In this document: in pieces, positions 28,101 to 39,151 of the stretch
Layout of the letters: each line of letters starts with the position of its first letter
Position numbering within the stretch: the stretch's first letter is position 1
Origin: Pestalotiopsis fici W106-1
Lineage: Eukaryota > Ascomycota > Sordariomycetes > Amphisphaeriales > Sporocadaceae
Reading direction: 5' to 3'
Length of the DNA: 64,000 bases
Assembly: GCF_000516985.1 (NCBI RefSeq)
Contig: NW_006917091.1
Span: 430,285-494,284 of the forward strand
Made by a program: the position numbers and the translations under genes
The notes under the pieces: model-generated
The model's database searches: none
Told to the model about the DNA's origin: nothing
Seen by the model: only the letters and a program-made list of their open reading frames with translations

Positions 28101-28748
28101 CAAGTTATTGGTCCCAAGACGATAGAGCTCGGCCAAAATATCCCCATGGGTATGACCTGCGCAAGTGTCCTCAAAGCAGCATGGGCAATTGTGCTGGCCA
28201 ATCATGCGGAGCGAGACCAAGTCGTATTCGCAGACATTGTATCGGGTCGTGCTGGGGTTGACTCATCCGTCGGCGACGTTGCGGGCTGTTGTGCGACTCC
28301 AATGCCAGTCTGTGTCCGGCTTGACCTTTCGTCCACATATTTAGACCTTGTACAGGCCGTGCAAAAACAGCACCTGGATAGCATGCCCTTTGAGACCTTT
28401 GGTTTCGGCCAGATTGCTCAGCATTGTACAGACTGGCCCGCAGGCACCATTCCTACGTCTGTCATCAACCACGCGCCGACACGCGTTGCCGGAAGCAAGA
28501 TTGAGATAGGCGATACAGAATACACAATCTGTCAGCCAAAGCAGAGCGAGCAGGATTGGACTTACAGCAACATCCGGATTGCGTGGCAACAAGTCGATGG
28601 CGAACTAGACCTAAGTCTGGTTTATGCAGTCGACCACGTCACCAGTGAGGTCGCTCAGCGACTTTATGACGATCTCATTTTCACTATTCAGAGAATCCTT
28701 ACATCACCCCATGCCTTGATTCAAGAGCAGCTGCCAACAAGCACATGA
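10133..28748 (+). CDS. Pentamodular NRPS, T-(C-A-T)x5-CT
   Basis: Peptide synthetase of ~6,133 residues; exons 10133-11842, 11899-19589, 19655-23393 and 23487-28748, introns GT-AG and in phase. Order, with approximate residues: T0 (LGGDSL, Ser ~124); C1 (SHIIMDG, ~341); A1 (~650-1100), T1 (~1217); C2 (HHSAYDA, ~1433); A2, T2 (~2346); C3 (HHAAYDG, ~2557); A3, T3 (~3450); C4 (HHSGYDG, ~3660); A4, T4 (~4554); C5 (HHAGYDG, ~4767); A5, T5 (~5658); terminal C (SHAIYDG, ~5842). No epimerase, methyltransferase, TE or reductase domain was seen. Manual ten-residue codes are A1 DVMTITAYTK, A2 DNQSAVAIHK, A3 DAENLGSVDK, A4 DIQHIGTINK and A5 GVENVGAVEK; the final Lys is assumed. A starter T without an A domain implies an acyl chain loaded in trans. 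The start is the first ATG after an in-frame TGA at 10112. The ends of A3 and A4 cross introns. Substrates are not predictable with confidence. Confidence 0.95.
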
Positions 28749-29178
28749 CCAAGACGACTAGAAGTCGTGTTTGCTCATTGAGCCGCAGAAGAACCTGGAC
28801 CACATCATTCAAACGCAGCAAGGGTAGCTTGCATCCTTTCTTTTCGTTTTTCCCTATGTTTGGTGTATATCATATTTCATAGCTACCACCACTACACAGT
28901 ACCACCGGCGTTGGGCACTCTTTTTAGGGGCATTCATAATTCTCATGTTTCGTATCAAAACTACCTATGTTTATTAAATTGTTTGAATGATTATAACTCG
29001 AAGTAGTAATTGCATCAATTGTGGAATGGCGATATGTCTGCACTAGATCGCGAAATGCCCAATCTGCCTTTGTCAAGCGTCAAGTTTGTGGTTTGTCACT
29101 TCATCACAGGTTATTGTTCAAATGTCATTGTAATTCTCAAATTACATTGCGTATCTATACCCAAACGTCATCCAAACG
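28749..29178. other. Convergent intergenic stretch after the NRPS
   Basis: AT-rich 3' region between the NRPS stop and the end of the minus-strand bHLH gene. It should hold both terminators. No other feature seen. Confidence 0.5.
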
Positions 29179-30239
29179 TTAACCCTGCATCACATGATGA
29201 CGCTCAATACTCCTATCTGATCTCGCACCATCCTCTTGCCCCTGTTGAACGACCTCACTACGACCACTCGCCGCCACCCCACCGCTGGTCATCTCCAGCA
29301 CTCGTCTCACACGATCCGTAGTATCCTGAACCCCCCGCCTCAGAACCTCGAGCTCTCTCGCCTCGCGCGCACAACACCGGCTCAGGATAGCAATTGCCTC
29401 AATGGTCGCGGACAGCGTCGTCGTCTTTTGCTGTCGGCTCCGTTGTTGTTGTTGTTCATCCTGGACTCCTCCGCCGCCAACGGACGCTCCCCATTCTGGC
29501 CGCTCTGTGCGGCATATCCGCTGCACGGCGTCGCTAGATAGGATCCGCGTCAGGGCTGCGTATTTCTCATTGAGACCCGAGCGGTAGCGCTTTTCTACTG
29601 CGTAGTGGGGGCGCTGGCTGCTGCTGTGGCTGCTGCTGCTGGCCCTGGTACCGTGGGGCTTTTTTGCTTTGCGGGCCGTCGTGGTGGTGGCTTTGGATGG
29701 TTTGCTAGAGATTCTTTGCGCTGTACCGCCGGTTACGGACGGTGGGTTTGTTGTTGTTCGTTCTGCTGTTGCTAAATGGGCAAGATAAGCAAGCGGACTC
29801 GTAGCATGGCCACCTTTTCACGCGGCGATAAGAGGAAGTAAATACCAATAGGGTGCGCTTGTGGTGGTTGTGATTGAAGATTGAACATGGGCCAGGGAAC
29901 GTTTGTGTCATACACTTGCTCCGAGTCGGGCAGGCTGCCATGAAGCAGCTCATCGTCTGTTATGGACGGGGTGTTAAAGTCGACGCCGCTGGCCAGAGCG
30001 GACAGATTGAAATCCGAGAGGTAGTTGACGGGGTCAAAGTAGTTGCTGAGATGTGGCGAGTGAATGCTCTCCAGCCTGCTGCTACGTTCGTACAGAGATG
30101 TGTGTGGTGATTGGGTGTGGTGGTTTGCAGGAGGGAGGGTCATATCAAGATGTGCGGTGACATCGGCATACATCGTGTAGAGAACGTGCTTTATGCTATC
30201 TACATACCTACCCAGCGTTAGGTCAGGGTTCATTGCCAA
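29179..30239 (-). CDS. bHLH transcription factor, SREBP-like basic region
   Basis: Nuclear regulator of about 328 residues in two exons, 30239-29846 and 29771-29179; the GT-AG intron (29772-29845) joins in phase 1. The N-terminal part is acidic and Ser/Pro-rich, as in activation regions. A Ser-rich stretch precedes the basic helix HYAVEKRYRSGLNEK, whose Glu and Arg contact E-box-like DNA and whose Tyr is the mark of SREBP-like bHLH proteins. After helix 1 a long loop of about 45 residues, rich in Gly and Gln, leads to helix 2 (TTTLSATIEAIAIL) and a leucine-rich coiled continuation. No membrane segments are seen, so it is not a full membrane-bound SREBP. It is convergent with the NRPS and divergent from a second bHLH gene. 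It is a good candidate for a pathway regulator (inference). Confidence 0.85.
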
Positions 30240-31593
30240 TGGATAGTCCTGACTTATAACGGTGGTTGCAGGTCAAAGTTTAATTCCCCGCACGATCCAT
30301 TATGCACTGTCTATTTTCAGATGTCCCCATTTTATAACGTTTCTACCCCAACATTATGGATTTTCTAGTTGTTATACTTGAATATCATCCTGCAGAACTC
30401 CTCAACTGAATTTAACACTTTTTGCACTCTCTAGGCAGGCTTATCTTTCTAACCGTGCCATGCCCCACTCTATGTAAACTTTCATAGATTAACTGTATGC
30501 AAACTGTGTACCTAGTACAAGGATTATTCGGATTGATGTATAAGTAACCATTGATCCCAGTATAATACGCAAACTAGTCTTTATACCCAAGTCACTGTAC
30601 ACATAATCGATAGGATTCGTTTAGGCTTACCATAGATCCTCCAGATCCTGCAACCTTCTTTTATCCCGCATGTAAAGATCGTAAGCTCCACAATGAATCC
30701 TACGAATCCTACAAGTTTCTTATCCCGTATATACTTCTGAGGCTCGCGAGTACCTTGTGCGGATTAACAAGTTTGCAAAGAAGAGTAAAAATGATTGAAG
30801 AAATGTTGAAATATTTCCCCCCAATTTAATCAACAAGCAATGACGAAACATATATACAGTGGTTTGATTGCGTCTTGTACTTGGGTAAATAATAATGTTG
30901 TAAGTTTCAATTAATAGTCGGGACAATGAGCAAATTCGCATGCATATTCGGGATTTGTCACACATTGAACCTTGCCTTGTCTGCTTCAATCTTGGGGGAA
31001 AGATGCTATTGCTCTATTGGACCGTCTTATGTCGCTTGTGATTTAATTGACGTAATCAATACTCACCGCAAATCACCCGGTCGCGTATATATGTATATTC
31101 AAGCCGTCCTGAACGCCTCTTTTTATTTTCCTGTTTTTCTTTTCCTTGGCTTGTTAGGATCAACTAAGCCGCCGCTTTGATTACATCTTCCCGGTGGAAT
31201 GGGGTCATGTGAGATTTGATTAGCTGACTCGGACTCTGCATGCACGCTTATAAATTAAGCCGCGCAACGTGGGCTTCGCGTGGTTTGTATCCATGGTTCC
31301 TGCGAAATTCGTATAACTGCACCTCAGCATGGTTCGTATGAACGCTCTCCTAAGATCCGCAGGCTTGCCAACCTTAACCTTGTAGGATGATAATTCCTTG
31401 GAACTCGCATTTAGATTGAGGACTAGTGGAAAAAAAGAAATTCACCGGCGTACACTGCAATCGGAATCGTATAATCCTTTGAGTTGAAAAGTCTTGGTAT
31501 AAGGTTATATGCGCGCACGGATGGGATACCCACAGTAGAATTACTTGTTATACTATACGACTCTATTTGATTTGTATAGCCGTGAGACGTATC
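30240..31593. promoter_or_regulatory. Intergenic region between two divergent bHLH genes
   Basis: About 1.35 kb, AT-rich, between two regulator genes that point away from each other. It contains a copy of a dispersed repeat (30507-30604). Candidate E-box-like sequence CATGTG occurs near 31206 and an ATCACCC SRE-like core near 31074; both are short and could be chance. Small open frames here look random. Confidence 0.4.
30507..30604. repeat. Dispersed repeat, copy A
   Basis: About 98 bases starting TGTACCTAGTACAAG, with a central GTATAAGTAACC block and a CACTGTACACA end. It matches 41800-41902 base for base over many short blocks, in the same order and orientation, with scattered C/T and A/G differences. 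It could be a solo LTR fragment or a small non-autonomous element; a full boundary was not found. Confidence 0.65.
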
Positions 31594-32437
31594 ATGTCTT
31601 CTATTCTGAATCAGGTCCCGCAAATTCCTGTTGACCACACTGCAACTCATGAGGACTTTGAGCTTTTTCGACGCTTGTTAAGAGTCGCACGTCTACTAAA
31701 TCCACAGCAGGCCCACGACATTGGTACTTCTCTTAGCATAATTCTCTTGTCACGGATACATTCCTAACCTGCTAACAGCAAATCGCGACGTGGTTCCGCC
31801 TCCAAGAACCCATCGCAATGGAGCAGAGGGTGGGACTATTGGCAAAGGTGTCCTAGACAATCTACGACACGGCGATACAGGAGTCGATGGCTATGACATC
31901 GACCCTGATGATGACGAAGACAGCGAATATGAGGAAGAAAATGAGAAAGGTGAACAAACGGACCGACTGCACCCCCCACCAGCACCCAGTCCGCTTGCGG
32001 GACCAAACACGAAACCCATTCGGACCTCACCACGCAGACATGCCGATCACCAACCAAGCAATAACATCAAGACCGCAGCCCAGCCACAGCAACAGCAGCC
32101 TCAACAGCCGGCACAACGTCCCCACTCATCGGTGGAGAAGCGATACCGGTCTGTCGTGAATAGAAAGATCGAGGAACTGAGCGCTTTAATCCCCGCCTCC
32201 AATAGGGGCGGCAACCCATCCGATTCGAAGACGACACCGAGTCTAGACCAAGCAGTAGAGGTAATTGACAAGGTGCCTACCAAGTCGATAGTCTTGGATA
32301 GGGCGATGCGGCATCTGGAACAACTCGTGTCCGAGTATAATCAGAGCACGTGCGAACGTGATGAGCTGAGGGGGAAGCTGCAGGCTTGGCTTGACAATGT
32401 TCCGGTGCAAGATACATCAGAGACTGTTGGTGTATAG
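31594..32437 (+). CDS. bHLH transcription factor, SREBP-like basic region (second gene)
   Basis: Regulator of about 262 residues; exons 31594-31723 and 31779-32437 with a GT-AG intron in phase 1, the same phase as the intron in the neighbouring bHLH gene. An acidic block (DDDEDSEYEEENEK, residues ~75-90) is followed by a Pro/Gln-rich linker. The basic helix is RPHSSVEKRYRSVVNRKI, with the Glu/Arg contacts and SREBP-type Tyr. Helix 1 continues as EELSALIPASN; helix 2 is KSIVLDRAMRHLEQL after a loop of about 35 residues. No transmembrane segment. Divergent from the minus-strand bHLH gene at 29179-30239, with which it may heterodimerise (inference). Start chosen as MSSILN; an in-frame ATG nine codons upstream is possible. 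Confidence 0.83.
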
Positions 32438-33419
32438 AGTCGTGACTGCAAATAATGATTACTGGTTATACATGCAATTATATTTACAACGATAAGTTGT
32501 TTCAAGTTTTCTGTCTCACTCCCCATTATGCTAGAGCCGGGGCCGAGGAAATAAATATCACCATAGTGGATCTCGCTGTGGGCTTAGAAGGCTGATCCCT
32601 TTCCCTGCTGCAAGTTTTAAGCCTTTTCGAATTTGCCTTCTGAAATCGCGAATACTGCCTGGGGGCTTGCTAAACGATATTTCAGTCAAAATGACCATTT
32701 CTTCATTCCTTATTATATGTTTGCAACTTCCAAAATCCGGCAATCCACAAATCTGGAAGCCTGTGCAACATGATCTGTGTTTTTCATTCTCATCACTAAG
32801 AGAGAATGAAATTATCGGTTTTTGAATGAAACTTTATTTTTTTTACGTCAGGCCACAATCAGTCGGTGGCTTTAGCGGACATTGTAGTGGCTGCTTTAGT
32901 GGGCTTATGGGGCTAAAGGCGCAAGTCTTTTCCACATTCCACAAGGCCATTGCACCACAGAAGGCTTAGGCATTTCAGTGGCCTTCTAAACTCTCGCCCC
33001 GCCCTGCAGTGGTAGGTACCTGGGCAGTTTCTTTGGAGACTTTGGCCTATTCGACCACCGCCCGTAGTCCTTTTAAAATGGAACCAATACAACTACGACA
33101 ACATCAACATCAACAGTGGCCTCCAAATATACATAAAAGTCCATAGACGGTGCAGTCCAACAGTCAATGCATTATCATTGTAACCTAGTCCAGAATCCTC
33201 CGGCCGATATATGAGGTGATCTTATGAACCACTACCATGTCTCTTTGTGTCCCATGAAACTTGATCACTGCTCCGCTCGGAACTTGCAGTATGCTCGCGC
33301 GCACAAGTGCGTCAAACAGGTATGCGGACGTCGATTCAGTGGGAGTTTCGCCATCTAGTCGTCGGGTGTAACAACTTTGAATGCCATGACATCAATCAGA
33401 CCTGTACTCATTCTTCGTC
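32438..33419. other. Non-coding stretch
   Basis: About 1 kb with no recognisable gene. Near 32862 there is a run of related words (GGTGGCTTTAGCGG, GGCTGCTTTAGTGG, GGGGCTAAAGG); a similar inverted word lies near 9370. These may be scraps of a transposable element but are too short to classify. Confidence 0.4.
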
Positions 33420-35000
33420 TGCTGTCTTCCACATTTGCGCATACATATCCTCAATGACGACTCATTCTGTGTGCTGTCGGACATCTGCTATACGACCATT
33501 CTGGATCACAATTTTTTGATCAGCTTTGACAATCATGGATACCTAGCCAAGGCCGTCATTAAGCTAGCATCCAAGTCAAGAGATACAGTGTGGCATTGCG
33601 CTATTACTTTCGGGACCGTAATCGTAGCTCTGCCTTTCGAAACTTTCTGTAGAAATCCTTCGCTCTGGCTCTCGGTCCCGAAATCAAACGAAGAGGTTGC
33701 TCTGTCTAGCGGCAGGATCTCCAGCGCCTTGAAAAGGATTCGCGCTATTCTGATCCCAATCGTTTAGCATAGTGATTCTATCGAAGCAGAAGCGGCTCCC
33801 ACGTACCCCTTGCCTCTAGCCGTATAACAATTTGAGACCTCTTTCACAAACAAAATTAAAAAGGCCCATCTCAAACTCGAGTAACTGTTGGTAAAGCTTC
33901 TAGCTTTAAATAACAAGGTTGTGCGTCAGGTTAGGGTTGAAAAAGAACTTTGTCCTGCCGAACTGCACCAATATGGCCCCGGACACTATTGATACCCACG
34001 TCGCATATACATATCTCATCGATACTGATAGTCCCTGAACCAAGGTCGGAGATGTGGAATAACACATCCAGAATAGTTGAGTTCCCGCTTTCACCCTCAC
34101 CGATAATGGCAGTCGAGGTCCTCGGCCGGGCATCTAGTGAAATCTTCTACAGCACCGGTTGATGGCCGCCATGGGCAAAGGTAGGTTTCGAGGACGAGGT
34201 CTTTAGGCCCCAGAGGCCAGGATGCTGCGCGCGTTCTTCTTGTATTGCACGACGGTTTCTCTTCGAACTCGTGTGTGTAGTTAGCATCAGTACTGACAGT
34301 GTACTTGCTTGGGCCTTGCCAGCTCTAGCATGCGTTCTGCATCAATCGGATCGTTCTGAACCCGCGTACAAAGTTACCGAAAAAGTTTGATGGAGCTTGT
34401 AGCTGAGCCAGCTATGTGAGCAACGTCACAAACAAAGAGAACAGGGCCGTTGTCCTGGGTCTTAGTAGTAAGTGCGTAATCTCATAAAATATGGGATCAT
34501 ATTTGATTTCTTTCGTCTCCATTTCTCTTTTGGTCATTTCTCTCCGGGCTATTCCTCGAGGTTTTGCTACATGAATCCTTTAAATGTAAAAGTGGGTAAG
34601 CAACCCAGATGACCCATCAAGCCGTAGTACGCATCGAAGAAGAAGAAGAGATAGGCTGTGCATAGGGAAGAGCTGGAAACTAATTCCGTCTGAATGTGCT
34701 CAAAGCGCTGTCTCCACCAAGGAGGTTCGTCACCTGCCCGGTCGGCTTCTTCAGATGTAACTCAAGGAAGAGCTGCATTGCATGTTCGAATGTGGCTCTG
34801 CTGAGTCGCCTACAGGTCGACTGGGTTATTGGTATCGTCAACACCGCTCAAAGAGATCCTATGAGGCCCTGTTGTCCCTCGAGACCTCTGGAGAGGGACG
34901 CATAGAGCTTGTTTCTGAGGTGATGCTCCAAGTTCCAGCGAGCCACCCACATTCTCATGTCGTTCCAGCGCAAGAATATTGATTCACCGCTGCGCATTAA
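33420..35000 (-). pseudogene. Decayed ABC half-transporter (HMT1/ABCB6-like)
   Basis: Read from high to low coordinates, fragments in different frames match a B-family ABC exporter in the right order. Near 34780-34700 comes a transmembrane-domain segment with HLKKPTGQV; near 34650, FFFFDAYYGLM. Near 34100-33950 is the nucleotide-binding start (STAIIGEGESGNSTILD, a Walker A in which the invariant Lys is now Asn), then LGSGTISID and VRQDKVLF. Near 33740-33620 is the Walker B region (ILFKALEILPLDRATSSFD, with the Glu after the Asp lost) and KGRATITV; near 33520-33430 the C-terminal YAQMWKT. Many stops and shifts separate these pieces, and the signature motif was not found. It cannot encode a working protein. 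Limits are approximate. Proteins of this type export metal conjugates or metabolites; here it may be a lost exporter of the neighbouring cluster. Confidence 0.8.
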
Positions 35001-35777
35001 GTAGATAGAAGCAAAACCATGCTTTCATTTCGAGCGTAATGTAACCAGAAGGCCTGTAGGTGGTCAGCTCTTGATTTCTGTGTGAGATCAAATGCTTCTG
35101 TGGGACAGTACCAGAGGATAGTTATTGGATTATAGAAGCTTAGAAGGTATTCAAGCGATGTTGTTGTCTGAGCATCACAGAGTCCATTCCGGAAGCCGCG
35201 TTTCTGTTAATAGCCATTTCATAGCTCAAACCATTGCCATTATTTCCAATGAGACCATCTGCCTCTGTCTGAGAATAAGAATCGTACTACGGAGGTTGCG
35301 ATACTTGAGAACACACGTGAGTAGACGTAACTTTGCGCTATCATCACACCATCTACTGGAGCCATGGATAACTTGATGTTTAAGAAGGGGATTATGCTAC
35401 TGGCGATAAAGAGTTGGGGAAAATGATACGGCGGATTGGACGTCTGAAGCCGGGTGGCCTGCTAAATGCATGAGACAAGATACCTGACACAAAAACTCCT
35501 GGTATACGTCTAGAAGCACATTTCAATACGTTGAATTATTTTGGATAACGACAAACATTTGATAATGCGTGCAATAAGTACTAGCCATTTTCCAGTGCTC
35601 TACTTTATTGACTTGTGCAGTTAGACAAGAGGAACAAAATTCCGTCTACCAGATTTGCCATGCTTTACAGACCTTGATAAGGACTTCGAAAACGATATTT
35701 TAGTCTTTATGTCGGACTGAATTAGGAAAAATTTCAATCTTCCTGATTGAGACAAATTACGACATTCCCATCCGACA
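35001..35777. other. Non-coding stretch between two pseudogenes
   Basis: About 780 bases. No reading frame recognised on either strand; it may hold the unrecognisable N-terminal part of the ABC transporter relic. Confidence 0.4.
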
Positions 35778-37232
35778 ATGGAAGGCTACGGACTGTCTCA
35801 ACGTGGTGCTGCCAATGTCAACGGCAGTTGGCCACGGATCAAGAATGCCGCCGCTGAGCGAGAGCAAGCCGAGAGTCCTTGTATAACATGGCAACATCTG
35901 AAAAGTGGCTTCTCCGTGACGGGCTCATACAACTGTACAACCACGCCATTCAGGACAATCTCTTGGGCAAGGTATGACACGACAAGCATTGTCATGGCGC
36001 ACTCTTGGCTGACTATTACCATAGCAGTTGTCCTACCCGGACGGCCTTGCAGGCGACACGGATCTTATCAATACCTTGGGAAAGCTTTTCAACTCTTATT
36101 TCCACCCATACATACCCATTTCAAAAAATCATATTGCGACCGCATCTGGGGCAGCATTTATTCTGGACCCTCTGCTATTCAATATAGCTGAAACTGGAGA
36201 TGGACTCCTGATTACAATTACGGCTTGGAGTAAGTACCAAGCAAATCAAACAGGTACTGCATACCGAGTGCTCATGTTACCCAAATGGCTTCGTTCGACT
36301 GGCTAGTCAAGGTCAAAACCTGGGTGTTTCCAGTCTTTGTACCAATTGCCAGCTTTGATGACATCTTCGCGCCAAGATTGATTCAGGCACTAGAAGATGC
36401 ATTTGAGCAACCGCCATATCCTATCAAGGGCCTACTATTCACGAACCCAAACAATCCATTCGGTCAAGCCTACCCCAGAGAAACCATCGTCGAGATCATC
36501 AAGTGGTGCGATAGAAAAAGATTGACCTGATCTCAGACGAGATATATGCGCTCTCAAAGCTCCCGAACCCGGATCTACCCAGCCCGGTACCATTCCTTTC
36601 CCTTCTGGAGATAGACATTGCCGAGCTGCGTTGCAAGATTTCTCGCATGCATACGGTTTGGAGCACCAGAAAAGACCTGGGTTCTAGCGGGTTAAGGATG
36701 GTAGGTACTTGAATATCTTCTTCTTCTTTCCTTTCTGTGTTTTCGATGCTCATTTTGGAAAAGGGCTGCTGCGTCCTCAAGCAAACAGACCTCTAGCTAT
36801 TGGCATGGCTCTCGCCTCAAACACTCAAATATCTTCTCTTACGGCAATTGCAACCACAAGTCTTCTGCTGCGCCCCAGCTCCCACGTCTCCTGGAGCTGA
36901 ACGCGCAGAGACTGATGGATTCCTATATCCAATTGACTAGACTGCTGCGAGCGAGAGGTCCTGAATAGATTCCAGCAAGCATGTCTCCGTTTGTCTTTGC
37001 AAAGATTGCACCAAACTCCAAGACGTGGGAGGATGAGGTCGCAGTCCTTCAGACATTCAAAAGTCTCGGAGTATCCCTGTCCTCGGGCCGAGGGTATCAC
37101 GGGCCAGAAATCGAGGAGGGCTGGGCCAGGATTAATTTTGCCCTCCCACCTTTGCAACTGACAGAAGCGTTTCGCAGGCTTTCGCTTGGACTAGATAGTG
37201 TGATGCTGACCGCCAAGCAAGCAGGTCATTGA
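35778..37232 (+). pseudogene. Decayed class I/II PLP aminotransferase (ACC-synthase-like)
   Basis: Segments in successive frames follow the family order: GLSQRGAANVNG start, then EKWLLRDGLIQLYN after a frameshift near 35880; then LSYPDGLAGD and ATASGAAFILDPLL after a probable intron (donor near 35970). FDWLVKVKT follows a TTCG duplication at 36290-36297 that breaks frame. TNPNNPFGQAYP comes next, then ISDEIYALS after a one-base shift near 36520. The PLP-Lys motif STRKDLGSSGLRM (near 36665) keeps its Lys. The C-terminal part has a TAG at 36966-36968 where family members have Tyr (GPE-stop-IPAS), then runs on to a stop at 37232. At least three shifts and one stop make it a pseudogene. The family makes or breaks amino acids with PLP; some members serve secondary metabolism. 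Confidence 0.85.
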
Positions 37233-39151
37233 GGTGCCATGGCGATGCAACTGGACAAGTGCAGTCTGTCCATGGCGTGATTGAGCTCACGCCACTCTGT
37301 ACGGGCAAAATGAATATTTTTCAGCGGTCCTGACATGCGCCCCAAGTTTTGGCGATACCATATTTCTGCATGTGGCGTTATGTCTAGGACTTCCTGATCT
37401 GATAGCCACCGAATGTGAGAGGCTGATGGCAGGACCGAACACCCGTACCTGTTGCCTGAAGCCAGCCTTCAGATACAATCTGCCGTCTACATAGTAACCA
37501 ACAGGCTGCATTTTAGCGCTGGTCATTCCTCCACGACTGAATCAGTCTGTGCCTCTGGAAAAAAAAGGTGTACTGTGTAGCAAATCCCACTTGGGACAGG
37601 CCACCTTTGGCCATACGGAATACTGCAGCGACCATTGGCCACAACCCCTGCCCGCATGGCTGACCTGTAGGTGTCCCTCCCTTGCATATTAGTATGATCC
37701 AGGCTGTAAGGTGGTACATAGCGGACAATAGTGGGACATGTTCCTACCTAAGCATCATTACCAGTTGGTCTAACCAGTACAATACAACACTTTCTTTCAA
37801 GGCCTTGACGGCCACCCTAAGTTCATGCCCCTCACAAAGAAAATCCTGCTACCTTATTTACCTCCGCAGTTCCCACCTACATGCATACAACAGAACGGTC
37901 GTGTCTTTGTATCAAATGACAAAAGTCTGGCACCATTTCTCTGCCTTCCGATGGGTCGTAAACCAACCTGGCTTACCACAAGTGGACGTCTCGGCGCATT
38001 TGTCTATCTTTTCCATTTTATTCGGCCATAAAATCCATCTTATTCGGGGCCTCGCGTTCAATTGAAATATGGTAGAGTTGTGATGCTCCGTTTTTGGCTG
38101 ATGCACAAACGCTCGTTGGTTGTGGGAGATGGTGGTCAAGGTAAATGCAAAGATTGTTGGACCCTGGAGCAGCGTCGACCAGGGGGGTGCGGGCAACCGA
38201 TGCCTTCGAGGGCCTTTGAGCAACCCTTCCGTTAAGGCTCAAGGTCAAGGGATCAAATTTGGCATCGAAGTGATGCTTCGTGGGGTAGCGCTCGGTAGCT
38301 CCACGGGTACACAGAGATGGACACGCTATTGCATTTCCCCACGGACAGGCATACGTTGAGTATCATGGCACTTGCAGTATCCAAGATTGGAGACAAAGCT
38401 ATGAACAAGTTCTTACTACGAGGTCGAGACAGTTCATAGGGCCTTCAGCGTCTGGTGTCATGCGGGGGAATCACAAAATGCATAGTCAACAGCAAGGTGA
38501 CCAACGGTAATCCAACATGAAAGCATATGTGCCACCGGCCATGTAGTGTCAGGGGAGTGGGATGTGGACAGGCAAGAAAGGAAAAAAGGTAGTTGTATAT
38601 GTTGCAGATCTTAACCTGAACTGGTTTAGTGCTCATCAAGTCTACTTAACGGCATCTCTTCATGTGCATGGATGGGTATGTAGGTGCCGTGCCTGAGCAG
38701 GCTATTGTTCATGCTGCGTGAAGCGTCCTTGGGTTGTCACAGTGGAAGAGGTAGACACAAATATCAACACCCCATGCTTTAAGGGTCTTTTGGTACTAAC
38801 CTAGACATGTTTCCGTGCTTCCATTTGAGCTAGGCTGAAGCTGCATGTTGTCACTTATTACCGCTTTAACCCAGTGAGATGGCAGATTCTAGCATTTGAA
38901 ATACATCCGCCATAGATCAGAGTCCAAACATGATACGGCGAGCACTCCGCATACACAACAGAAAGGTATCGCGCAGTATTCTTCCCATCCAATCAAGTCT
39001 GGCCGGCCGCCGACATCCCTTGCATGGCCTCAACCATCTCGTGCCAGCTGAAAGATAAAGAATAATAACCGTGGACTCTTACGCTAACTATTTTCTTACC
39101 CAGCAGCCAACCTCCATTCACACTACAATCAATTGTCTACAACATTCGAAT
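37233..39151. other. Non-coding stretch
   Basis: About 1.9 kb. Open frames on both strands overlap each other, have no recognisable motif and no consistent splice pattern. No gene, RNA or clear repeat is supported here. Confidence 0.45.

Noticed and set aside
37287..38248. Several open frames of 70-127 codons
   Set aside because: No recognisable domain, no consistent splicing and overlap on both strands; treated as non-coding.
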